The notes beneath the pieces are model-generated. The model saw only the letters and a program-made list of their open reading frames with translations. It was not told the origin of the DNA and searched no databases. Shown in pieces: positions 41,727-48,902 of a stretch of 56,554 bases of DNA. The DNA lies in assembly GCA_938033695.1 (NCBI GenBank), contig CALHKE010000017.1, forward strand, positions 1 to 56,554, read 5' to 3'. The DNA is from an uncultured Candidatus Saccharibacteria bacterium. Its GTDB lineage: Bacteria; Patescibacteriota; Saccharimonadia; Saccharimonadales; Saccharimonadaceae. The stretch's first letter is position 1; each line of letters opens with the position of its first letter. Both the position numbers and the translations under genes were made by a program.

Positions 41727-41798
41727 TTGAAAGTTATTAGAAGGAAAGATTATAATCACTTTTATGCTATTACTCCCCCTTTAGTTTCTAGGCTTTAG
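41727..41798 (+). CDS. Possible 23-residue leader peptide
   Basis: A TTG-started reading frame of 23 codons plus stop, with an AAGGTGAG ribosome-like site 6-7 nt upstream. It encodes a basic then hydrophobic peptide (KVIRRKDYNHFYAITPPLVS in its body) including a Pro-Pro pair. It lies within the 165-nt leader of orphan gene 3. Together with that leader it fills the 462-bp interval 41387-41847. It may be chance. Confidence 0.35.
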   Translation: MKVIRRKDYNHFYAITPPLVSRL

Positions 41799-41847
41799 TT
41801 TAAGCTTTATATATGTTCAAAAACTACTATTTAAGGAGGTTCACACT

Positions 41848-42333
41848 ATGAACATTGAAACTATGAGTAACTTTTTTAAAGTACCCAAGGAGGTGGATAC
41901 TACGACGTATAAACCTATAATTAAAGAATGGGAAATCTATTTTGAGGAGGTTAATGGTTGGAACAACCGTGACGTCGTTGCGAAGGTATTTGCAAGATTT
42001 TTGGAAGACTTCACAGCTAGAAAACTTGAAATACCCGGAAAATGTATGCTGGGAGGAAAGGTATTCGGCCATAAAAAGTTCAACGATGGCGACGAGATTT
42101 TTACTTCGGATATTAAATCGGCGGAAAAGATTAAGAGTTGCAATCATGACGGTGTTCGGCAACTCCTCATATGTGTCACAACCGTTTCTGGCGGCAGGTA
42201 CTACTTCTATTCGCGTGATTATAATCCCTACATGTTCCTAATGTTAGGTGATTTGGAAGGAGAAGGAGGAAGACTCGACGTACATCGCTATTATTATCTT
42301 AAACCCGAATTCCGCGGTTCTAAACTTATCTAA
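41848..42333 (+). CDS. Orphan protein 3, unknown
   Basis: A 161-residue soluble protein without signal peptide, membrane helix or recognised domain. AAGGAGG 11 nt before the ATG is the best ribosome site in the islet. The sequence starts with a helical, acidic-aromatic segment (EWEIYFEEVNGWNNRD), then GKVFGHKKFNDGDEIFTSDI, and a beta-like C-terminal half rich in Tyr (VSGGRYYFYSRDYNPYMF). That SGxxYY stretch faintly resembles orphan protein 1 but not enough to claim homology. Controlled by a fully consensus promoter, with a long leader carrying a possible leader peptide. A terminator follows. Confidence 0.68.
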   Translation: MNIETMSNFFKVPKEVDTTTYKPIIKEWEIYFEEVNGWNNRDVVAKVFARFLEDFTARKLEIPGKCMLGGKVFGHKKFNDGDEIFTSDIKSAEKIKSCNHDGVRQLLICVTTVSGGRYYFYSRDYNPYMFLMLGDLEGEGGRLDVHRYYYLKPEFRGSKLI

Positions 42334-42357
42334 AATCATTCCTATCTAAAAACAAAT

Positions 42358-42388
42358 AGTCCCCGGCAACCAGTCGGGGCTTTTTGTT
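42358..42388 (+). terminator. Terminator of orphan gene 3
   Basis: CCCCG/CGGGG stem with AG/CT extension across a bulge, then TTTTT. Confidence 0.8.
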
Positions 42389-42452
42389 TGCATTCAAATA
42401 AATCTATATTATCTATTTGCATGGTGCGTAGTAGAATTACAACGATTACTTT

Positions 42453-43056
42453 TTAAATATTGAGCAATAAAGAAATAGCGGTATTAAAAATTTCTTGATT
42501 ATTTCGCTCAAGTGGAGAAACTATTTCGCCGCCCACGGCATCATCGCCAATCAAAAATTGAAAGAATTTTACGTCTCGATATTTGGCTAGTGCAAGTAGA
42601 GCAGAGAGTTCCATGTCAACTCCGAGACAGCCACGCTCTTGCATTAATTTTACTTTATCATAAGTCTCACGATAAACCGCGTCCGTGGTCCAGATTTTAC
42701 CTTCTATTACTCGTATTTTTCGTAATATTTTTGTCCAGCCGACCACAGGTGCCGAAGGCGACAAACTTTTTTATACCACTAGCGATCAAAAGTTCCATAT
42801 CGCAAACACTGCCAGCTGCGCCAGTCGTAGGATAAACTAAAAGAATTTTTTCACCATCCATATTGAGGTAGCGGTAGGTATCAAAAATTCTGCCATAAGT
42901 GTTCCTGGCAGAAAAAGTTGCAAGATTTTTATTCATCAAAACATAATCATCCCAGATCTCATCATCGAAAATTAAAAGACATTTATCTGGTTTAGCATCG
43001 AGCTTAAGATTACATGGTCCGAAAACAGTTTCTGAAGATGAGTCATAGATTATCAT
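42453..43056 (-). pseudogene. Decayed nucleoside phosphorylase (PNP/UDP family)
   Basis: The N-terminal part (43056 downward) encodes a phosphorylase-family start with VYPTTGAAGSVCDMELLIA and VAFGTCGRLD. The C-terminal part, in another frame, gives GKIWTTDAVYRETYDK, then CLGVDMELSALLALAKYRDVK and the final GDDAVGGE. In intact relatives roughly 60-70 residues lie between GTCG and TTDA; here only about 23 codons of DNA remain and the frame changes, so an internal deletion of about 140 bp has inactivated the gene. The promoter is intact: TATAAT at 43063-43068 and an ATG 6 nt later. Loss implies that this salvage step became dispensable. Confidence 0.8.
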
Positions 43057-43062
43057 ACTCTT

Positions 43063-43068
43063 ATTATA
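43063..43068 (-). promoter_or_regulatory. -10 box of the pseudogene (leaderless)
   Basis: TATAAT on the reverse strand, 6 nt before the ATG at 43056; no ribosome site. Confidence 0.65.
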
Positions 43069-43170
43069 TTGCAATAATCCGTAAAATACGTAGCTAAGTC
43101 TTATTATGAGATAGCTTTTTATTCTAAATCCCCAAGGTGTTGCGTTGGAGATGTTAATTCAGGGTGCATA

Positions 43171-43199
43171 TTGACGTATTTGTATATTTATTGTAAAAA
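43171..43199 (+). promoter_or_regulatory. Promoter of the flotillin-like gene
   Basis: -35 TTGACG (43171-43176), 17 bp, -10-like TAAAAA (43194-43199). The leader is about 105 nt. Confidence 0.6.
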
Positions 43200-43311
43200 T
43201 AACTGATTGGGTGGCGTTCTTTAGTATCTTTGTGAGTTTTTAAAATTAACGCGTCTCACCCTAGTCTTGTTTCAGTCCACATTATTTCAATATCCTAAGG
43301 AGGTATGTAGT

Positions 43312-44991
43312 ATGGAAGTAACAAATTTTTTCCCCATCATTATTGGCGCAATAATTACCTTGGTTATTATCATCGCCTTGTTTGCAATGATTAAGACCGC
43401 CAACGGTAATGAAGCGCTAGTCGTTTCCGGAGTCGGCGCTACTGACAAAGAGGGTAACCCCACAATTAAGCGGGCCGGTGGCCGAGTCGTCATTCCTTTT
43501 ATTCAGAAAGCGAAGTATTTTGACTTATGTGTTCGTACGGCCAAAGTGGAGGGTGATGTTACTAAAACGCAAACTGGTGTACCGATTCAGATTGACTGGG
43601 CTGTGGCTTATAGCCCCGATACTTCATCTAATGCAAGTCTCCAGCGTGCAGTTTGTAATTTTCTCGATAAGAACGACCACGAGCTTGAGCGTGTTATTCT
43701 CGATGTTGTTTCCGGTGGTGTTCGCGCTGTTATTGCAAAAATGACACCAGAGGAAGTCATGAATGGGAAGGATAAACTCGATGATCAGGTTAAGGAGTCT
43801 ATCTCAGCTCAGATGAAAGATCTTGGTTTTAATACCATTCTTTCGATTCATGAGGTTGAAGATGCCAAGGATAGTACTTATTATCAGGATCTGGCAGCCA
43901 AGGATCGCGAGACTAGAAGGCGTGATTCGGCTAATATCTCTGCGGAGGCCGAGCAGTCTATGCGCGAGAAACGTGCCGAGACTAATCGTGCCGCTCAGGA
44001 GAAAGAGCTGGATGCTCAGGTTGCCGTTGCCGAACGTCAGCGCGATACTGATGTCCGTAAGGCCCAGTTCAAGGCCGAAACCGCTCGCGAACAGGCCAAG
44101 TCTGAAATGGCCGGCGAACTCGAGCAACAAGCTATTAATCAGCAGCTTGAGGAAAAGAAAGGTGCTGTCGCCGTGATGCAGGCTGAACAAGCCAATCTCG
44201 CCGCACTGAAGCAGCAAGAGGTTGAAGTTACCCGTGCTGAAACAGCGAAACGTACCACGATCATCTCCGCTCAGGCTGAGGCTGAGCGTAAAAAGGCAGA
44301 AGCCTCTGGTGATGCCGAGGCTCAGAAAGTCAACGCCGCTGGTCAGGCTGAGGCCAAGAAATTAACTGCTGCTGGTGAAGCGGAAGCTGCCGCTATGCGT
44401 AAAACACGTGAAGCTATTGCTACTGCTGAAGCTCGCAAGACTGAGGCTGAAGGTTCCGCTACTGCCCGCAAGACAGAAGCAGCCGCAGAAGCCGAAGCAA
44501 TCAAGGTTCAGGCGGAAGCTGAAGCCACTGCCACTAAGGCAAAGGGTGAGGCTGATGCCGCAGCTATCGCCGCAAAAGGTAAAGCAGAAGCTGAGACTAT
44601 CGAGGCTAAGGGAAAAGCAGAAGCCGAAGCGGCCCGTGCACTCTCTGATGCTCAGGCGGCTAACGACAAGGTTAATTTCGAACTGAAGAAAATCGAAATT
44701 GAGCAGAATACTCGTGTTCAGGTTGCAACGAATGTCGCAACTGTCATGGCTGAGGTTGGTAAGAACGCCAAGTTCTACGACTTTGGTGGTGGTGTAAAAC
44801 AAGAAAGTGGTGGCGATCTGCTAACTAGTGTTCTTGGGCGTATTCCCCAGATTTTCGCTCAGGCGGACATGCAGAATCAGGCGCTCAATGGCGAGGAAGT
44901 CACTGAGACTGTAAAGAAGCTAGTTGCTGCCGTCGCGGACCCGATTAAAGCGCAGGGTTCAGCTCATGAAGCTGATATCTCTAAGGAGTAA
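43312..44991 (+). CDS. Flotillin/YqiK-like SPFH membrane protein
   Basis: A 559-residue membrane scaffold protein. One N-terminal helix (about residues 6-27) is followed by an SPFH domain (VSGVGATDKEGNPTIKRAGG, GVPIQIDWAVAYSPD, LERVILDVVSGGVRAVIAKM) and a very long Ala/Glu/Lys/Gln-rich coiled coil from about residue 200 to 480. The C-terminus (VATVMAEVGKNAKFYDFGGG) is typical of flotillins. AAGGAGG at 43297-43303 sets the start at 43312, not at the earlier TTG. Flotillins organise membrane microdomains; the role in a CPR cell is unknown. Single-gene unit. Confidence 0.88.
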   Translation: MEVTNFFPIIIGAIITLVIIIALFAMIKTANGNEALVVSGVGATDKEGNPTIKRAGGRVVIPFIQKAKYFDLCVRTAKVEGDVTKTQTGVPIQIDWAVAYSPDTSSNASLQRAVCNFLDKNDHELERVILDVVSGGVRAVIAKMTPEEVMNGKDKLDDQVKESISAQMKDLGFNTILSIHEVEDAKDSTYYQDLAAKDRETRRRDSANISAEAEQSMREKRAETNRAAQEKELDAQVAVAERQRDTDVRKAQFKAETAREQAKSEMAGELEQQAINQQLEEKKGAVAVMQAEQANLAALKQQEVEVTRAETAKRTTIISAQAEAERKKAEASGDAEAQKVNAAGQAEAKKLTAAGEAEAAAMRKTREAIATAEARKTEAEGSATARKTEAAAEAEAIKVQAEAEATATKAKGEADAAAIAAKGKAEAETIEAKGKAEAEAARALSDAQAANDKVNFELKKIEIEQNTRVQVATNVATVMAEVGKNAKFYDFGGGVKQESGGDLLTSVLGRIPQIFAQADMQNQALNGEEVTETVKKLVAAVADPIKAQGSAHEADISKE

Positions 44992-45014
44992 TACAACTTT
45001 TCTTTAAACTCACA

Positions 45015-45045
45015 ATCCCCCTCTACCGAGGGGGTATTTTTTATT
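45015..45045 (+). terminator. Flotillin-like gene terminator
   Basis: CCCCCTC/GAGGGGG stem, TACC loop, T run. Confidence 0.92.
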
Positions 45046-45108
45046 GTTGGTAAAATTTTGCCAATCTATGTTGCAAAGGTTGTGAGTTAATACGTACCTA
45101 TTGTAATT

Positions 45109-45128
45109 ATGCTAAAATGTGATATAAT
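45109..45128 (+). promoter_or_regulatory. Promoter of the small two-helix protein gene
   Basis: TATGCTAAAAT (45109-45119) and a second, perfect TATAAT (45123-45128). From the latter, the ATG at 45138 is 9 nt away, so the mRNA would be leaderless or nearly so. Confidence 0.65.
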
Positions 45129-45137
45129 ATAAGCATT

Positions 45138-45548
45138 ATGCAACTTGGAATTGTTAAATATCTCAAAAATCTTTATCAAAATAAAGAAGAGCTGAAGCTT
45201 GTTGAGGTGACTTATGGTTTAGTCGCTCTCGTTTTCTTCTTACTCGCCGCCGTGGTTTCCTTATTGGATCGCGCCCTCGGCGTTGCTCTTCTGATTATTC
45301 CACTAATTAGCTTTATTGCGCTTGCGACCAATGTGGTAGTCTGGGCTCTCCTCAAGCTTTTTCTTGAATCGAAAATCAGCCAAAATCTCGAGAATGACGA
45401 TCTAGGCGATTTAGAAATTACAGATAACCAACCTCGAGCCTATCGCAAGTCAGTCACTGACGATGCGAATCAGCGAATTCTTGTCGAAAAACCAGTGGCT
45501 CGCACCCGAAAAACCACCGCAAAAACCAAATCCAAGAAATCTAACTAA
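45138..45548 (+). CDS. Small two-helix membrane protein with basic tail
   Basis: A 136-residue protein with a short amphipathic N-terminus, two adjacent hydrophobic helices (about residues 25-45 and 48-72) and a cytoplasmic tail ending in a Lys/Thr-rich run (RKTTAKTKSKKSN). The organisation resembles the holin-X/YqjE group of small membrane proteins, but the match is too weak to name. No lysis genes are adjacent. The basic tail is shared in style with the proteins at 29076, 30970 and 53650. Confidence 0.68.
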   Translation: MQLGIVKYLKNLYQNKEELKLVEVTYGLVALVFFLLAAVVSLLDRALGVALLIIPLISFIALATNVVVWALLKLFLESKISQNLENDDLGDLEITDNQPRAYRKSVTDDANQRILVEKPVARTRKTTAKTKSKKSN

Positions 45549-45559
45549 TTTGATTTATG

Positions 45560-45590
45560 AATACGGTCCGAAAATGGCCGTATTTTTTTG
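45560..45590 (+). terminator. Terminator overlapping the rpsL -35
   Basis: ATACGG/CCGTAT stem (45561-45566 with 45578-45583) with a T run whose last bases form the TTGACA of the next promoter. Confidence 0.82.
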
Positions 45591-45616
45591 ACAAAATTCA
45601 CGAATATAGGTATAAT
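45588..45616 (+). promoter_or_regulatory. rpsL-rpsG promoter
   Basis: Fully consensus: TTGACA (45588-45593), 17 bp, TATAAT (45611-45616). Confidence 0.93.
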
Positions 45617-45622
45617 AACTAA

Positions 45623-45772
45623 CGAGTTTCAAGCCAATTCTACTGCTGTAAAGAAAAGGCTCGCTTGAGGTTGTAAAATATCGTATTATAGCTATTCAAG
45701 CTGTGAAGTTTTATCTAGAGCTTCACCACTGATGAAGAATCAGATTTTTATCAATAACACAAGAGGAAACTA
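45623..45772 (+). promoter_or_regulatory. 150-nt structured leader of rpsL-rpsG
   Basis: No gene is present. Near the 3' end there are two hairpins, GTGAAG/CTTCAC around 45704-45727 and CTGAT/ATCAG just after, upstream of an AGAGGAAA ribosome site. Ribosomal operons often carry autoregulatory leaders; binding by S7 or S12 here is only inferred. Confidence 0.45.
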
Positions 45773-46186
45773 ATGCCAACAATTAATCAGTTGATCCGTA
45801 AACCTCGTAAGGTTGCTGCTAGAAAGTCTAAGTCACCAGCCCTTGGTTCTATCGTCAACACTCTTAAAACTCGTTACTACAACCAAGCTTCACCTTTCAA
45901 GCGTGGTGTTTGTATCAAGGTTACTACCAAAACCCCAAAGAAACCTAACTCTGCTCTTCGTAAGGTCGCTCGTGTGCGTCTTACCAACGGTCAAGAAGTT
46001 TGGGCTTACATCGGTGGTGAAGGTCACAACCTTCAGGAACACGCTGTAGTGCTCGTTCGTGGTGGTCGTGTGCCTGACCTTCCAGGTGTCCGTTATCACA
46101 TCGTTCGTGGTACTCTCGACCTTCAAGGTGTTAATGGTCGTAAGCAAGGCCGCTCTAAGTACGGCGCTAAGAAGGAGGGTAAGTAA
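45773..46186 (+). CDS. rpsL: 30S ribosomal protein S12
   Basis: S12 shapes the decoding centre. The 137 residues show MPTINQLIRKPRK, TTKTPKKPNSALRKVARVRL, GGEGHNLQEHAVVLVRGGRV and the DLPGVRYHIVRG loop with the canonical Lys and Pro positions. It is followed 2 bp later by rpsG, whose ribosome site (GGAGGG) lies in the end of this gene. fusA and tuf, normally downstream, are elsewhere in the window. Confidence 0.98.
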   Translation: MPTINQLIRKPRKVAARKSKSPALGSIVNTLKTRYYNQASPFKRGVCIKVTTKTPKKPNSALRKVARVRLTNGQEVWAYIGGEGHNLQEHAVVLVRGGRVPDLPGVRYHIVRGTLDLQGVNGRKQGRSKYGAKKEGK

Positions 46187-46188
46187 TT

Positions 46189-46668
46189 ATGCCACGTAAA
46201 ACTACCAAATCTCTCGAACGTAAGGTGATGCCTGATCGTAAATATCAGTCAGTCCTCGTTCAACGCTTGATTAACAAATCAATGCTTGATGGTAAAAAGC
46301 AAGCTTCTGAACGCGCAGTTTACGCTGCTATCGAAGGTGCTGCCAAGAAATTGAACTCTGAGAATCCAGTCGAAGTCCTCGAAAAGGCTGTCGCTAACGT
46401 TTCTCCAGATTTCGAAGTTAAATCCCGCCGAGTCGGTGGTGCTAACTACCAAATTCCATTCCCAATTTCTGGTCACCGTCAAATGCACTTTGCCTTTTCT
46501 TGGCTCGTGCAATCAGCTCGTTCTCGCAAGGGTATGCCATACTCACGCCGTCTCGAAGCTGAAATCGTCGACGCTTTCAACGGTGCTGGTGCCGCTTTCA
46601 AGAAAAAGGAAGACACTCACCGCATGGCCGAAGCCAACCGTGCTTTTGCCCACTTTGCTCGCGCTTAA
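46189..46668 (+). CDS. rpsG: 30S ribosomal protein S7
   Basis: S7 nucleates the 30S head and contacts E-site tRNA. The 159 residues show LVQRLINKSMLDGKKQ, VSPDFEVKSRRVGGANYQIP and the C-terminal DTHRMAEANRAFAHFA helix. Translation is coupled to rpsL (2-bp gap). The operon ends here at a strong terminator instead of running on into fusA. Confidence 0.98.
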   Translation: MPRKTTKSLERKVMPDRKYQSVLVQRLINKSMLDGKKQASERAVYAAIEGAAKKLNSENPVEVLEKAVANVSPDFEVKSRRVGGANYQIPFPISGHRQMHFAFSWLVQSARSRKGMPYSRRLEAEIVDAFNGAGAAFKKKEDTHRMAEANRAFAHFARA

Positions 46669-46680
46669 ATTACGAGTACG

Positions 46681-46712
46681 AAAATACCACCTCTTCGAGG
46701 TGGTATTTTTTT
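46681..46712 (+). terminator. rpsL-rpsG terminator
   Basis: Thirteen-base-pair stem AAAATACCACCTC/GAGGTGGTATTTT with a TTC loop and a T run. Confidence 0.95.
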
Positions 46713-46730
46713 TGTTTCTCTGAACTCTCT

Positions 46731-46741
46731 TATGCTATAAT
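46731..46741 (+). promoter_or_regulatory. Promoter of the gap operon
   Basis: TATGCTATAAT extended -10 (TATAAT at 46736-46741); AAAGGAGG follows before the ATG at 46761. Confidence 0.83.
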
Positions 46742-46760
46742 AAAAGAAAAAAGGAGGAAA

Positions 46761-47762
46761 ATGATTAAAATTGCAATCAATGGTTTTGGCCGCATTGGTC
46801 GAAATGCTTTAAAAATTGCTTTGATGCGACGTGATCTCGAAGTTGTAGCTATCAATGATTTGACCGACACTAAAACGCTCGCTTTTCTTCTCAAGCATGA
46901 TTCCAGTTATGGTACTTACAGTCGTGAAGTGACTTTTGATGATCAAAATATTATCGTGGATGGCAAAAAAATCCGCGTCTTTTCCGAAAAAGATCCAGCC
47001 AATCTCGCTTGGGATGAATTAGGTGTCGATGTGGTGATTGAGTCCACCGGTTTCTTCACTGACCCAGAAAAAGCCAAGGCTCATCTCGCGGCCGGCGCTC
47101 GTAAAGTAGTAATTTCTGCTCCAGCTAAGGGTGAAGGTGCTAAAACTATCGTACTTGGCGTGAACGAAGGTGAAGTTACTAAAGAAGATAAGGTTCTTTC
47201 TAACGCTTCTTGCACCACGAACTGCATTGCGCCAATTATGAAGGTGCTTGAGGATAATTTTGGTGTCAAGAAAGCCATGATGACCACAGTACATTCCTAT
47301 ACTGGTTCACAGCGTCTGCTCGATGCTCCAGCCAAAGATCTTCGTGAAGCACGTTCGGCTGCTGAAAATATCGTGCCAACTACTACCGGTGCCTCGAAAG
47401 CTGCAGCCTTAACCATTCCAAGCCTCAAGGGCAAGTTCAATGGTCTTTCTGTTCGCGTCCCGACCCCTGTAGTTTCACTTGCTGATATTACTGCCGTACT
47501 TTCTCGTACCACCACCAAGGAAGAGCTCACCCAGCTTTTTGAAAAAGTTGCCAGCGAGCCATTCTATGAAGGCATCCTCGGAGTATCGAACGAAGAACTC
47601 GTTTCATCTGATTATCGTGGTGATTCACATTCCTGCATCGTCGATCTTCCGCTCATTGATGTAGTGGACGGTGATTTGATTAAGATTGTGGCTTGGTATG
47701 ACAATGAATGGGGCTATTCCAATCGTCTTGTTGAATTAACTGCTGATTTTGGAAAGGAATAA
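46761..47762 (+). CDS. gap: Glyceraldehyde-3-phosphate dehydrogenase
   Basis: A glycolytic enzyme of 333 residues. The NAD-binding start is IAINGFGRIGRNALK, the catalytic Cys is in SNASCTTNC, followed by HSYTGSQRLLDAP and the C-terminal WYDNEWGYSNR. First gene of a four-gene carbohydrate operon with rpiB, an Rpe-like epimerase and a PfkB kinase; rpiB starts 1 base after the stop. The grouping suggests flow between pentose phosphates and lower glycolysis. Confidence 0.97.
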   Translation: MIKIAINGFGRIGRNALKIALMRRDLEVVAINDLTDTKTLAFLLKHDSSYGTYSREVTFDDQNIIVDGKKIRVFSEKDPANLAWDELGVDVVIESTGFFTDPEKAKAHLAAGARKVVISAPAKGEGAKTIVLGVNEGEVTKEDKVLSNASCTTNCIAPIMKVLEDNFGVKKAMMTTVHSYTGSQRLLDAPAKDLREARSAAENIVPTTTGASKAAALTIPSLKGKFNGLSVRVPTPVVSLADITAVLSRTTTKEELTQLFEKVASEPFYEGILGVSNEELVSSDYRGDSHSCIVDLPLIDVVDGDLIKIVAWYDNEWGYSNRLVELTADFGKE

Positions 47763-47763
47763 A

Positions 47764-48231
47764 ATGCAACTTTACGTCGCCTCTGATCACCGTGGATTTA
47801 CTGTTAAGCAACGTCTTCTGACTTTTTTGGCCGAATATCAAAATCAACATCCTGAAATGAATATTGAGGTGACAGATCTCGGTCCTCTCACGATTCAGCC
47901 AGGCGACGATTTTAATGATTCTGCAATTGCTGTCTCTCGTGCGGTGCGCGAAAATCCTACCGCGCGTGGATTCCTTATTTGCGGTTCCGCTCATGGCATT
48001 TCGATTCAAGCCAACCGCTTCCGTGGCATTCGCGCGATTTGTGGCTATACCGAATCTTTGTCTCGTATCGGCCGTAAACATAATGACGCCAATGTCCTCT
48101 GTCTTTCTTCAGACTATATGTCAGAGGAAGAAATTAAGGCGTCCGTTACAGGATTTTTGGAAGAACCATTCATTCCAGAAGAACGCTACATCCGTCGTAA
48201 TCAGCGCCTGGATGAGGAAAATATTTACTAA
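47764..48231 (+). CDS. rpiB: Ribose-5-phosphate isomerase B
   Basis: Interconverts ribose-5-phosphate and ribulose-5-phosphate. The 155 residues show YVASDHRGFTVKQ, the active-site Cys in FLICGSAHGISIQANRFRGIRA, and RKHNDANVLCLS. The CGTG of most RpiB is CGSAHG here, a small local variation. AAAGGA before the ATG at 47764 sets the start; the TTG at 47749 lies within gap. Supplies or drains pentose phosphates together with the next gene. Confidence 0.93.
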   Translation: MQLYVASDHRGFTVKQRLLTFLAEYQNQHPEMNIEVTDLGPLTIQPGDDFNDSAIAVSRAVRENPTARGFLICGSAHGISIQANRFRGIRAICGYTESLSRIGRKHNDANVLCLSSDYMSEEEIKASVTGFLEEPFIPEERYIRRNQRLDEENIY

Positions 48232-48242
48232 AAAGGACAAAT

Positions 48243-48902
48243 ATGGGTGAGGATACAATTATCGTACCAACGATTCTAACCGATGACACGAATGTTTTTG
48301 TTGAGCAGATGAAGGCCTATATTTCGTTTGCTAAGCGCATTCAGATTGATCTGATGGACGGCACTTTTACGCCGAATCGTAGCGTGCCAGAAAGTTCAAT
48401 TTCTCAGCTACCGAACGGTATTCAATTTGACCTACATATCATGGCTATTCGTCCGAGCGACCACTTGTCAGAGGTTTTACGCCTTCATCCACACCTAGCG
48501 ATTTTTCATGCCGAGGCCTCGGAGGATCTCTTACCAATCTTTGATCAGTTGAAAAAAGCTGGAATTAAGACTGGGGTGGCAATTCTACCTACCACCTATC
48601 CAGGTCTAGTGAAAAAATATCTTGAAGTCGCTGACCACGCTCTGATTTTTGCTGGCAATCTCGGTCAACAGGGCGCCAAGGCCGATATTTTGCAGGCCGA
48701 AAAGGTCAAAATTATTCGCAGTATCAAGCCTGATATTGAAATTGGTTGGGATGGCGGTGCTAATCTGACTAATGTGCGTGCTCTCGCTAATTACGAAGTG
48801 AATGTGATTAATGTTGGCTCTGCACTTTCTCAACCCGAAGATAAAAAGGCTGCCTATGAGGCCTTGGTGACAGAAGCTAAAAAACGTGGGGTCTTCCTAT
48901 GA
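48243..48902 (+). CDS. Ribulose-phosphate 3-epimerase-like protein
   Basis: A 219-residue TIM-barrel protein. IDLMDGTFTPN, FDLHIM, FHAEAS and GWDGGAN match the Rpe pattern. In ordinary Rpe the first metal ligand is His in an HxDxMD motif; here the motif is QIDLMD, so the His is Gln, while the paired Asp, the second His and the late Asp remain. The NPGFGG loop that holds the phosphate is also changed (GNLGQQGA). It is probably still an epimerase, given rpiB upstream, but substrate or metal use may differ. Overlaps the kinase gene by ATGA. Confidence 0.78.
   Translation: MGEDTIIVPTILTDDTNVFVEQMKAYISFAKRIQIDLMDGTFTPNRSVPESSISQLPNGIQFDLHIMAIRPSDHLSEVLRLHPHLAIFHAEASEDLLPIFDQLKKAGIKTGVAILPTTYPGLVKKYLEVADHALIFAGNLGQQGAKADILQAEKVKIIRSIKPDIEIGWDGGANLTNVRALANYEVNVINVGSALSQPEDKKAAYEALVTEAKKRGVFL

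Noticed and set aside
45138..45548. Phage holin
   Set aside because: Two helices and a basic tail resemble small holin-X-type proteins, but no lysin or other phage gene is nearby and the tail style is shared with non-phage proteins in the window.
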